From the NCBI RefSeq assembly GCF_003955755.1, contig NZ_CP034465.1:1482001-1546000 (forward strand): 64,000 bases of DNA, read 5' to 3'. The position numbers and the translations under genes were made by a program. The notes beneath the pieces are model-generated. The model saw nothing but the letters and a program-made list of their open reading frames with translations, was not told the origin of the DNA and made no database searches. Numbering within the stretch: the first letter of the stretch is position 1; each line of letters starts with the position of its first letter. Below, one piece after another: positions 53,105 to 61,305 of this stretch. The DNA is from Jeotgalibaca ciconiae. Lineage in GTDB: Bacteria > Bacillota > Bacilli > Lactobacillales > Aerococcaceae.

Positions 53105-53923
53105 ATGATAGAAATATTAAAGGCAATCATACTTGGAATCGTTGAGGGGATAACGGAATGGTTACCCATATCAAGTACAGGACATATGATTTTAGTAGAG
53201 GAATTTATTCAGTTGAATATGACTGATGCATTTAAAGAAATGTTTTTTGTTGTGATTCAATTAGGAGCAATTTTAGCGGTGGTAGTACTTTATTTTCACA
53301 AGTTAAATCCTTTCTCACCGAAAAAATCATCAATAGAGAAAAAAGAGACGATGGAAATTTGGTATAAGGTAGTTGTAGGAGTATTACCGGCGGGAGTTCT
53401 TGGACTGTTATTGGATGATTGGCTGAATGAACATTTTTATAATTACTGGGTAGTTGCTATTATGTTAATTGTGTATGGGGTTCTCTTTATCTTGGTCGAG
53501 AATCGCAACGAAGGGAAAACGGGGAAGATTCACACCTTCCAGGATCTATCTTATCAAACAGCACTCTTCATTGGTTTATTTCAATGTTTATCATTGATTC
53601 CGGGTACTTCCCGTTCCGGAGCAACGATTCTCGGAGCAATTGTTTTAGGGGCGTCGCGTTTTGTCGCTGCAGAATATTCTTTCTTCCTTTCTATTCCGGT
53701 TATGTTTGGTGCTAGTGCGTTAAAGTTAGTGAAATTTGGTTTTGATTTTACAGGACAAGAATTAACTATTTTGCTGGTAGGGATGGCTGTTGCTTTTGCA
53801 GTGTCTATTATCGCTATCAAGTTCTTGATGAGCTATATTCAAACCAATGATTTTAAACTTTTTGGCTGGTATCGGATTGTATTAGGAATACTCGTTATTG
53901 GCTATTTTGTATTATTTGCCTAA
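53105..53923 (+). CDS. uppP: undecaprenyl-diphosphatase
   Basis: The 272-residue BacA/UppP membrane phosphatase has [21 protein letters not shown] near residue 15 (catalytic Glu-rich and Ser/His motif) and [16 protein letters not shown] near 165 (Arg motif), with about eight helices. It dephosphorylates C55-PP on the outer face to renew the lipid carrier for wall polymers and contributes to bacitracin tolerance. That links it functionally to the bce module. A strong AGGAGG is present. A polyprenyl-phosphate-type glycosyltransferase follows. Confidence 0.95.
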   Translation: MIEILKAIILGIVEGITEWLPISSTGHMILVEEFIQLNMTDAFKEMFFVVIQLGAILAVVVLYFHKLNPFSPKKSSIEKKETMEIWYKVVVGVLPAGVLGLLLDDWLNEHFYNYWVVAIMLIVYGVLFILVENRNEGKTGKIHTFQDLSYQTALFIGLFQCLSLIPGTSRSGATILGAIVLGASRFVAAEYSFFLSIPVMFGASALKLVKFGFDFTGQELTILLVGMAVAFAVSIIAIKFLMSYIQTNDFKLFGWYRIVLGILVIGYFVLFA

Positions 53924-54005
53924 AGCTAAAAAGTATATAAATGTTTGTTGCATGGTATAATATTGTCATAAACTTCAATCAACAATGGAAAAGAGGTAGG
54001 CAATA

Positions 54006-54719
54006 TTGCATCAATGTGTAGTTATCATCCCATCGTATAATCCAGAACCCACCCTTATTCAATATGTAGAAGAATTAGTAGAGAAAGGCGTTCAGAATGT
54101 TATTATCATCAATGATGGTAGTGAATCAGCCAGTCTATCTCTATTTGAAAGTCTCGATCAAATGGAGTCTTGTACCGTTTTAACTCATGGGAATAATCAA
54201 GGTAAAGGCAGGGCTCTTAAAACGGCCTTTCAATATGTAAGAGACCGAAAAGCTACGATGAAATACTTAGTAATGGCTGATGCAGATGGGCAGCATGCAG
54301 TTGATGACGTGTTGCAATTGTTAAAAGTTTCAAAAGAAAGAAAATCCGGTATTATTCTTGGAGTAAGGGATTTCGACCAAGCTCAGGTTCCTTCAAAAAA
54401 TGCTTTTGGAAACAAACTAACGAGCAAGGCCTTTAAAATTTTCTTTGGAAAATACTTATCTGATACGCAAACGGGCTTACGGAGTTTTTCTATTTCAGAA
54501 TTAGATTGGCTCCTTGTATTAAAAGGCGAGCGATTCGAATATGAAATGAACATGCTGATTTACGCGATTTATAAAAGCATCCCTATTTATGAGCAACCCA
54601 TACAAACAATCTATTTTGGTGAAAAAACTGTATCTCATTATAAAGCCTTTCACGACTCTATTCGAATCGCCAAACTCATGTTTCGTGGTTTTGTAATGAA
54701 AAATTCTTTGGTTGACTAA
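54006..54719 (+). CDS. GT2 glycosyltransferase, polyprenyl-phosphate sugar synthase-like
   Basis: A 237-residue GT-A enzyme: CVVIIPSYNPEPTLIQYVEEL, NVIIINDGSESAS, GNNQGKGRALKTAFQYV and MADADGQHAVDDVLQLL with the DxD-type motif. RSFSISELDWLL and GERFEYEMNML follow. It resembles DPM1-like synthases that move a sugar from a nucleotide donor to polyprenyl phosphate, without C-terminal membrane helices. The neighbouring uppP supplies C55-P. It begins with TTG 54006 after GAGGTAG and is followed 25 bases later by a PlsC-like gene. Confidence 0.82.
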   Translation: MHQCVVIIPSYNPEPTLIQYVEELVEKGVQNVIIINDGSESASLSLFESLDQMESCTVLTHGNNQGKGRALKTAFQYVRDRKATMKYLVMADADGQHAVDDVLQLLKVSKERKSGIILGVRDFDQAQVPSKNAFGNKLTSKAFKIFFGKYLSDTQTGLRSFSISELDWLLVLKGERFEYEMNMLIYAIYKSIPIYEQPIQTIYFGEKTVSHYKAFHDSIRIAKLMFRGFVMKNSLVD

Positions 54720-54744
54720 TTACTAGACAATAAGGATTGAGCCT

Positions 54745-55431
54745 ATGCAGAAAGACTATGGTTTATTTTATAAAAAAATCAGAGGTATTCTACGTTTTTT
54801 TTCTCCTGAATTTTCGATTAAGGATAGTCGCATTAAAAAGGAAGGGCCAGTTGTGTACGTTGCGCATCACCAAAATATGTTTGGGCCTATCAGTGTATTA
54901 TGTTGGCATCCGGAATTTTTACGAATTTGGGTCTTACATGTATTTTTAGATTTTTCCAGTTGTTATCACCATTATCTTGAGTTTACTTTTACCAAGCGTT
55001 TAGGGTGGCCACACCTTGTTTCAAAAATCATTGCTTATCCGACTGCGCTATTCGTTACAGCACTGACGAAGTCTGGTAAAGGAATTCCTGTTTATCGGCA
55101 ATCTCGTTCTATTGTTGTCACGATGAAGCAAACGGTGGATGCTCTTGAAAACGGCGAAAGCATCTTACTGTTTCCTGATATTAGCTATGACGACCCAAGT
55201 GCTCAAGTAAAGGAAATCTACGAGGGATTTTTATATATTGAAAAGTATTATTATCGTAAAACTGGTGAGCATATACCATTTGTGCCGATGATAGCAGAAA
55301 AGAAGGAAAAAGAAATTAGAATAGGCACACCTATTCTTTTCTCCGGAAAAGAAGCATTCTTTCTCGAAAAACAAAAAATCGCAAAAGAAATACAACAAAA
55401 ATTGAATGAATTAGCAAAAGGATTGGAGTAA
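54745..55431 (+). CDS. PlsC-like acyltransferase with altered motifs
   Basis: The 228-residue protein resembles 1-acyl-glycerol-3-phosphate acyltransferases. The first motif reads VAHHQNMFGPISVL, where the HX4D Asp appears replaced by Gly. The third reads ILLFPDISYDD instead of FPEGTRS. KGIPVYRQSRSIVVTMKQTVDALENG and IPFVPMIAEKKEKEIRIGTPI follow as expected. It may be a divergent enzyme with another acceptor, or catalytically changed. It is in line with uppP, GT2 and the lipid operon, but a terminator and repeat copy separate it from the latter. Confidence 0.7.
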   Translation: MQKDYGLFYKKIRGILRFFSPEFSIKDSRIKKEGPVVYVAHHQNMFGPISVLCWHPEFLRIWVLHVFLDFSSCYHHYLEFTFTKRLGWPHLVSKIIAYPTALFVTALTKSGKGIPVYRQSRSIVVTMKQTVDALENGESILLFPDISYDDPSAQVKEIYEGFLYIEKYYYRKTGEHIPFVPMIAEKKEKEIRIGTPILFSGKEAFFLEKQKIAKEIQQKLNELAKGLE

Positions 55432-55447
55432 TTTCCAGTCCTTTTTT
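55416..55447 (+). terminator. terminator overlapping the PlsC-like gene end
   Basis: AAAAGGATTGGA (55416-55427) pairs with TTCCAGTCCTTTT around GTAAT, ending in TTTTTT. The dispersed element begins at once after the T run. Confidence 0.75.
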
Positions 55448-55448
55448 A

Positions 55449-55606
55449 TAGACTAGGGGATTATAAGTTCAGCCATCAATGTCTAGCTCCCAAGTCCTGA
55501 CCTAGTGAAAAAAAGATAAATTTGCCCCATTGCGCGCTTCGCTGCTCATTCAGGGTCAAATTTCCTATTTTTTCATAGGCCAAGGCGGACTTGTCCGCTT
55601 TTCTTA
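55449..55606 (+). repeat. dispersed intergenic element, copy 3 (50-base internal deletion)
   Basis: It matches copy 1 at both ends, but lacks the 50 bases that follow CGCTTCGCTGCTC, so the two inverted arms are closer together. The junction reads GCTGCTCATTCAGGG. It has the same orientation relative to its upstream gene as the other copies. The deletion removes the loop, not the arms. Confidence 0.85.
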
Positions 55607-55747
55607 CTTGCCCTGGCTGCAGCTGAGCGTTGATTTTGCCTAGTGAGAGCCCACTTCGATTATTACTGGATTTAAGCGATTGTGAGCAGAAAAAATAGGA
55701 TTGTTTTTCATCATGCCATTTGAAGAGGATTTCTAAACGACCTATGC

Positions 55748-55753
55748 TATAAT
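55748..55753 (+). promoter_or_regulatory. extended -10 promoter of the lipid operon
   Basis: TATAAT preceded by TGC (extended -10) lies about 42 bases before the first lipid gene. A clear -35 was not seen; AAGGAGC follows as the ribosome binding site. Confidence 0.55.
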
Positions 55754-55794
55754 GCAGAAAATATGTTTATAAATCTAAGGAGCATTGTAATACT

Positions 55795-56385
55795 TTGAAA
55801 ACAACTATTTTATCGATGTATATCACATTAATGCCAGTGATTCTTGCTGGTGTAGCAAATATGAAATTATTAAAATCTTCGTGGTTGGAAAAATGGAATC
55901 AACCAATTGACGGTGGAAAGATATGGCGAGATAACAACCCATTATTTGGAAAAAATAAGACTTGGCGGGGCGCGTTAGGCATGATTATTTGTTCCATCAT
56001 TGCAACCATGGTCTGGGGATGGTTGTGCGGGCTGTTTCCTTCGCTAAAAGCATTCAATCAATTTTATCAAAGTCATCCAAATACTATTTGGTTTAACATA
56101 AGTATTGGTTTTTGGTTAGGGCTTTCTTACATCATATTTGAACTACCCAATAGCTTCTGGAAACGACGCAAAGATATTGAACCTGGAAAAGCATCGGAAT
56201 TAAATAAACCATGGAAATATATGTGGCTTGATCAGATGGACTCTTTATTTGGTTGTACCTTGGTTGTAGCGTATTATGATTCTATGAGTATTTCCAAGTA
56301 CTTTGCTTATGTTTTTCTTGGTGCAGCAACACATCTGTTGATTAATTGGCTGCTTGTAAAAGCAGGTTGGAAAAAATCAATATAA
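55795..56385 (+). CDS. CarS-like CDP-archaeol synthase family protein (CTP:lipid-phosphate cytidylyltransferase)
   Basis: A 196-residue membrane protein with four to five helices. The CarS family (PF01864) motifs are NPLFGKNKTWRGALGMI, FELPNSFWKRRKDIEPGK and MWLDQMDSLFGCTLV. In archaea CarS activates unsaturated archaetidic acid with CTP; bacterial members may use phosphatidic acid like CdsA. It begins with TTG 55795. It heads a six-gene operon (gaps of 16, 4 and 18 bases, two 11-base overlaps) that continues with phospholipid head-group enzymes. The lipid backbone used is unknown. Confidence 0.82.
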   Translation: MKTTILSMYITLMPVILAGVANMKLLKSSWLEKWNQPIDGGKIWRDNNPLFGKNKTWRGALGMIICSIIATMVWGWLCGLFPSLKAFNQFYQSHPNTIWFNISIGFWLGLSYIIFELPNSFWKRRKDIEPGKASELNKPWKYMWLDQMDSLFGCTLVVAYYDSMSISKYFAYVFLGAATHLLINWLLVKAGWKKSI

Positions 56386-56401
56386 TTTTTTGGAGGGGCC
56401 T

Positions 56402-57031
56402 ATGTTTCAATTTATTCCAGTTTTTCATATTTCAAATAGTCTCAGCTTCATTGGACTATTTTTTTCTATTTTGAGTATTTACACAATCATGACGGGTAAT
56501 ATTTCCAGAGCGATCATGCTGATGGTTGTTTCTGTTATCTGTGATTTATTTGATGGAAAGTTTGCGAATCAATATGAGCGGACGCTAGAAGAAAAACAAA
56601 TGGGAGAATATGTTGACTCTTTCGTTGATATGATTTCTTTTATAGCCTTGCCGATCGTGCTACTTTTATCTATTACAGATTATTCCATATTTGCTCTTTT
56701 TATCAGTATTTTTTATGCTGTTATGGGGATTCACCGATTGGGCTACTTCCATATCACAAAAGAAGAGCAGTTAGATTCTGAAGGGAATTATTTCTATTTT
56801 ATTGGTGTTCCGGTTGCTTATATTTCATTAATTATTCCCATTATTTACACAGTTTGTATTCTTTTTCAAGCAACCCACACCTTATTTTTTCAAGTGCTAT
56901 TACAAATGATTTATATAATAATGGCATTGATGTTTGTATGGAATCATCCGATTCCAAAACCAAGAGGAAAAATGTATGTATTTTTTGTACTTCTTGCCTT
57001 ACTGGTGCTTTTTATTTTAGGAAGTAGGTGA
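56402..57031 (+). CDS. pssA: CDP-alcohol phosphatidyltransferase, phosphatidylserine synthase-like
   Basis: A 209-residue membrane enzyme with about six helices. The family motif is present as DLFDGKFAN...QMGEYVDSFVDMISF, giving the essential Asp residues and Gly; the usual Arg after Ala is Asn. The following decarboxylase gene indicates that L-serine is the acceptor, giving phosphatidylserine or an archaetidylserine-like product. GGAGGGG and ATG 56402 fix the start. Confidence 0.85.
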   Translation: MFQFIPVFHISNSLSFIGLFFSILSIYTIMTGNISRAIMLMVVSVICDLFDGKFANQYERTLEEKQMGEYVDSFVDMISFIALPIVLLLSITDYSIFALFISIFYAVMGIHRLGYFHITKEEQLDSEGNYFYFIGVPVAYISLIIPIIYTVCILFQATHTLFFQVLLQMIYIIMALMFVWNHPIPKPRGKMYVFFVLLALLVLFILGSR

Positions 57032-57035
57032 GCAC

Positions 57036-57908
57036 ATGACTGTTTATTATCATCGAAAGACACAAGAATACATTGAAGAGCAAGAGGTAGGCGGAAAGGC
57101 ACTGCACTTTTTGTATAAGACAGCCTTTGGCAGGTTGCTGTTAAAACAACTTGTTCGACCTGGTTTTTCTAATTGGAAAGCAAGTAGAAACAATCGAACG
57201 GCTTCGATTAAAAAAATCGCTCCTTTTATCGAAAAATACCAAATTGACTTAACAGAAGCAACAAGGCAAGAATTTACCTCTTTTAATGACTTTTTCACAA
57301 GAACGTTAACGCCATCAGCTCGTCCTATTAATGAAAATCGTTCAGCGGTCATTGCAGTTTCTGATGGAAAGGTATTTCATTACTCTATAACGGAAAAAGC
57401 CGAGTTTCAAATAAAAAACAGTCTTTATACATTAGCTGATTTGTTGCAAGATAAGACTGCGGCAGAATTATTTGAAGGGGGGACTTGCTTGGTGTATCGT
57501 TTAGCAATGGATGACTATCATCGCTACTGCTATCCGGCTGATGGGGAGAAACTTGCTGAAAAAAAAATCAAAGGAAAGCTGCATACAATTCGACCAATCG
57601 CCCACCAATATACAAAAGTCTTTAGTGAAAATACACGGACATGGCAATTACTGGATACCAAAGAATTTGGAAAAATATTATATATTGAAATTGGTGCCAT
57701 GTTGGTTGGGAAAATTCACAATCATGGTCACGAAAGATTTTTAAAGGGACAGGAAAAGGGTTTTTTTGAATATGGCGCTTCAAGCATTATTGTGTGCTAT
57801 CAAAAGAATCAAGTAACAATCGATTCAGATATTCTTTTACAAAATCAAAATGGTAGAGAAGTGCAAGTACGACTTGGAGAGAAAGTGGGGGAAAGATATG
57901 TTGAATAG
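57036..57908 (+). CDS. psd: phosphatidylserine decarboxylase-like proenzyme
   Basis: The 290-residue protein has TSFNDFFTRTLTPSARPI, ISDGK-like AVSDGKVFHY, YRLAMDDYHRYCYPADG with catalytic His/Asp region, and IEIGAMLVGKIHN. The pyruvoyl-forming cleavage site reads FFEYGASSIIVCY, aligned with FEFGGSTVVLLF; the Ser that becomes pyruvoyl is kept. It decarboxylates the serine head group to ethanolamine. It starts 4 bases after pssA and overlaps the UbiA gene by 11 bases. Confidence 0.92.
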   Translation: MTVYYHRKTQEYIEEQEVGGKALHFLYKTAFGRLLLKQLVRPGFSNWKASRNNRTASIKKIAPFIEKYQIDLTEATRQEFTSFNDFFTRTLTPSARPINENRSAVIAVSDGKVFHYSITEKAEFQIKNSLYTLADLLQDKTAAELFEGGTCLVYRLAMDDYHRYCYPADGEKLAEKKIKGKLHTIRPIAHQYTKVFSENTRTWQLLDTKEFGKILYIEIGAMLVGKIHNHGHERFLKGQEKGFFEYGASSIIVCYQKNQVTIDSDILLQNQNGREVQVRLGEKVGERYVE

Positions 57909-58782
57909 GTTGAACGTTTATATTGAAGAAATGTATCCGATTATACCGAGATTTATTGTTAGTCTGCTGATGGTCGCTGTACAGTATTTTGGTGTGATTG
58001 CATTTGCGAGCACACAGCCCTCTTATCATTTTTCTTGGGCTGATTTGGGAGTTGTCTATACTGTTTTTGCTTTTTTGTTTTTGTTACGTATTGCGGATGA
58101 GTTTAAAGATTACGAAAAGGACTTAATTAATTATCCAGAGCGAGCGCTCCCTTCTGGACGAGTTTTTAAAAAAGACTTATGGGTACTAGGGATTGTTTTG
58201 TTTATCAGTATGGTAATTATGAATTTAATTTTGCCACAGGCAATCAGCCCCTTTTTATTAGTGATTTTCTATGGATTTTTAATGACTGTATGGTTTTTTC
58301 AACGGGATAAAATCGAACCAAGTCTCGTCTTGGCTTTAATCACCCATAATCCCGTTCAGTTACTATTAAGTTATTATGTGATCCATTATGTATGCAATCA
58401 ATATGAGTTGCCAATCTGGACTTGGCAAAATGTCTGTTTAGCTCTTACTTTATATATCCCTGCTTTATTATGGGAAGTTTCTCGAAAAATAAAAGCTCCG
58501 GAAGATGAAAATCAGTATGTTACTTATTCACAAGTATGGGGATTTAAAGGATCTCTGCAAGTAATCTTAGCTGTAGCTGCTATTGGTGTGCTGTTTGCTT
58601 TAGTGCTCGTCTATAAACAAATGGGCTCTTTTTTATTATTGTTTGCCTATGGCGGCCTGGTGTATGCAATTATTCATTATTATAAAGCACCACAAGGAAA
58701 AAATTTAAAAGTGGCTGTTCCAGCATATTTAATGATTCATCTAGTCATTTTTCTTGTTTTAGTGTGTTTTATCTATTTCTAA
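57898..58782 (+). CDS. UbiA-superfamily prenyltransferase-like membrane protein
   Basis: A 294-residue protein with eight to nine helices. The first polar motif is LLRIADEFKDYEKDLINYPERALPSGRV (Asp-rich, like NDxxDxxxD followed by RxLPxG). The second is LLWEVSRKIKAPEDENQYVTYSQVWG. UbiA enzymes attach prenyl groups to aromatic rings, to heme, or in archaea to glyceryl phosphate lipids. In a phospholipid operon the last type is an attractive but unproven idea. ATG 57898 lies within psd and is chosen over the longer frame from 57850. Confidence 0.8.
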   Translation: MLNRLNVYIEEMYPIIPRFIVSLLMVAVQYFGVIAFASTQPSYHFSWADLGVVYTVFAFLFLLRIADEFKDYEKDLINYPERALPSGRVFKKDLWVLGIVLFISMVIMNLILPQAISPFLLVIFYGFLMTVWFFQRDKIEPSLVLALITHNPVQLLLSYYVIHYVCNQYELPIWTWQNVCLALTLYIPALLWEVSRKIKAPEDENQYVTYSQVWGFKGSLQVILAVAAIGVLFALVLVYKQMGSFLLLFAYGGLVYAIIHYYKAPQGKNLKVAVPAYLMIHLVIFLVLVCFIYF

Positions 58783-58800
58783 AGGTTAGGGGTTAATCAA

Positions 58801-61305
58801 ATGCAGATGAATAGAATGTGGCTGCCGTACGATCAAATTACATTAGAAAATGGCGGTGGTAAAGCCAACGAACTTGCAAGAATGAAAAAAATAGGAATTC
58901 AAGTTCCAGCCTTTTTTGTTCTTTCTATTGAAGGGGCAACTGCATTGCGTTTGCGTAAAGAAGGGGCTTTAACGAACGAAGAAAAAGAGTATTTATTTCA
59001 AATGGTAGAACAAGAGTGCAGCGGTTTCGAATGTTTCTCTGTTCGTTCCTCAGCTGGGAAAGAAGATAGTGAGGAAGTATCGTTTGCAGGATTATTTGAT
59101 ACCTATTTGAATGTTTCAAAGGAAGAGTTGGCGGATAAAATTCTTGACTGTCTTCGCTCTGCTGACTACCAACATATCAAAGATTATATGTACCATCATC
59201 AATTGGATATAAAAGATGTAAAAATGGCGGTAGTGATCCAAGGAATGGTAACGGCTGAAAAAGCAGGCGTCCTTTTTACCGCTAATCCAAAAGGTTTATT
59301 GAATGAAACCGTGCTTGTTGTTGGAAATGGATTAGGAGACGGTGTAGTGGAGGGGCTTGTTCCCGTTACGACTTATTATTTAAAACGTGATGAGGACTTG
59401 TCCTATTTTGAAAGGCAGGAAGACAGTCCGTTATTGTCTCAAAAAGAAATGAAAAGTTTATTGGAACAGGCAGACTTGTTGAGGAAAAATTCAGAATTTT
59501 ATTTAGATTGTGAATTTGCTGTCCTAGAAGAAAAAGTCTACTATTTACAGTCACGTCCAATCACTACTTTAAAAACGGTTCGAGAGGAATCGGTACCGGT
59601 TGTATTTAATAATAGTAATCTAGTGGAGAGTTATCCCGGATTGACATTGCCTTTAACCGATACTTTTATTCAGTTTGCTTATCAGGAAGTTTTTAAAGGA
59701 GTTGCTTGGCGTTTTTCTCGCTCCAAGGAGTTATTGGCTGCTTATGAAGACGTGTTTGCTAAGATTGTTGTTCGAATTAACGGCCGAATGTATTATAATA
59801 TGAATCATTTATATAGTCTGTTGCAATTTCTACCTTTTCCAAACCAAATTCTGCCTATTTGGCAAGAAATGATGGGCTTTTCTCAGAAAGATGTTGTTAC
59901 AACTCCGGAATTAAAAAAGAAAACAACCTTTTTGGAAAGCTTACGTATTTCTGGAAGAATTATACGAGAGTTTTTCTCGGCGTCTAAGAATATGAAACGA
60001 TTAAATGAAGACTTTATTAAAGTAGAAAGATACTTCAAACAACAATATACAGATGAAATGAATCAAAATCAGATTAAAGAATTGTATCAAAATTTAGCGG
60101 ATCGTGTACTGTCTAATTGGGATGTGACATTGGTAAATGATTTGTATGCATTTGTTTATACCGGGATACTGAAAAAAGCATTGAAGAAGTGGGGAAACTC
60201 AGAAGCAGAAAAAGAATGGAATCAATGGTTTTCTGGTATACCAGCAATTACGAGTATGGAACCAGTTATCTCATTACAAAAACTAGCAGATTTTGTTAAT
60301 AAACAGAACTTGCTATCTTCCATCAAACGAATTACATCGGATGAGGATTTTGCTCGCTTTATGGAAAAAGATCATTCTGGATTCAAAGAAAGATTTTTAA
60401 TGTACATTGACCAATACGGCGATCGTTCGTTGGAAGAACTAAAACTTGAAACTGCGACTTTTCGCAGCCATCCGTTGAAAGCTCTTAACCAGCTCATTAT
60501 TTTTGCCGAAAACACAAATAATAAAGAGACAAAAGCAGCAGATTCATTTAAAAAACTAGAAGAAATAGAAAATCAGATAGATGTTTCAGCTTGGAAAAAA
60601 CAAATTTTCCATTATTTAAGTAAACGTGCTCGTCTGGGCATCCAACACCGAGAAACTTCTCGTTTAAATCGGAGCAGAATTTATGGGATGGTCCGAACAA
60701 TGATGCTTCGCATGGGAGAGATTGCGGTTGAACAAGGCTGGCTCGAAGAAAAAGAAGATATTTTTTGGTTAACAATGGAAGAAGTAAAGCAACTTGATCA
60801 GTTGGATGGGACGTTTGATCCTCAAAAAATCGTTGCAAGAAGAATAAAAGAATACAAAGGCTATGAATTGTTGCCAGCATACGGCTACCTAGTATTTCAG
60901 GAAGAGTCCTTCAATAAAGTGGTTCAGCAAGCAGAAAAGGTAATTCATGACAGCCTGGTAGACGAACTGCAAGGAATTGCAACATCTAACGGCAAAGTAA
61001 GCGGAGAAATTATTGTCGTTACCAATCCAAGTGAAGTAAAAGAAAGTGTAGAGGGCAAGATTTTAGTAACGAAAATGACGGATCCTGGCTGGGTATTCTT
61101 GTTAACACAAGCAAAAGGGATTATCGCAGAAAAAGGATCTTTGTTATCTCATACTGCCATTATTTCCAGAGAGCTGGGCATTCCGGCAGTAGTTGGAATT
61201 AAGAATGCAACAGAAGTGTTACATACAGGCGATCAAATTGAACTGGATGCGAATACCGGAAACGTCACAATTCTTGAAAGAGAGGCAGGGAGGAATGAAA
61301 GCTGA
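58801..61305 (+). CDS. rifampin-phosphotransferase/PEP-synthase-like dikinase
   Basis: The 834-residue protein has an ATP-grasp (PPDK N) domain (about 1-260): GGKANELARMKKIGIQVPAFFVLS, FSVRSSAGKEDSEEVSFAGLFDTYL, AVVIQGMVTAEKAGVLFTANP, YLQSRPITTL. A helical acceptor domain of about 450 residues follows. The C-terminal swivelling His domain is MTDPGWVFLLTQAKGIIAEKGSLLSHTAIISRELGIPAVVG, where the His would be phosphorylated. This order and length match rifampin phosphotransferases (AMP, phosphate and a phosphorylated product from ATP). A rifamycin role is uncertain; in this operon it may phosphorylate a lipid or isoprenoid alcohol. Confidence 0.85.
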   Translation: MQMNRMWLPYDQITLENGGGKANELARMKKIGIQVPAFFVLSIEGATALRLRKEGALTNEEKEYLFQMVEQECSGFECFSVRSSAGKEDSEEVSFAGLFDTYLNVSKEELADKILDCLRSADYQHIKDYMYHHQLDIKDVKMAVVIQGMVTAEKAGVLFTANPKGLLNETVLVVGNGLGDGVVEGLVPVTTYYLKRDEDLSYFERQEDSPLLSQKEMKSLLEQADLLRKNSEFYLDCEFAVLEEKVYYLQSRPITTLKTVREESVPVVFNNSNLVESYPGLTLPLTDTFIQFAYQEVFKGVAWRFSRSKELLAAYEDVFAKIVVRINGRMYYNMNHLYSLLQFLPFPNQILPIWQEMMGFSQKDVVTTPELKKKTTFLESLRISGRIIREFFSASKNMKRLNEDFIKVERYFKQQYTDEMNQNQIKELYQNLADRVLSNWDVTLVNDLYAFVYTGILKKALKKWGNSEAEKEWNQWFSGIPAITSMEPVISLQKLADFVNKQNLLSSIKRITSDEDFARFMEKDHSGFKERFLMYIDQYGDRSLEELKLETATFRSHPLKALNQLIIFAENTNNKETKAADSFKKLEEIENQIDVSAWKKQIFHYLSKRARLGIQHRETSRLNRSRIYGMVRTMMLRMGEIAVEQGWLEEKEDIFWLTMEEVKQLDQLDGTFDPQKIVARRIKEYKGYELLPAYGYLVFQEESFNKVVQQAEKVIHDSLVDELQGIATSNGKVSGEIIVVTNPSEVKESVEGKILVTKMTDPGWVFLLTQAKGIIAEKGSLLSHTAIISRELGIPAVVGIKNATEVLHTGDQIELDANTGNVTILEREAGRNES

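Noticed and set aside
57050-57352. Minus-strand ORF within psd
   Set aside because: It is a shadow frame of a well-conserved plus-strand gene.
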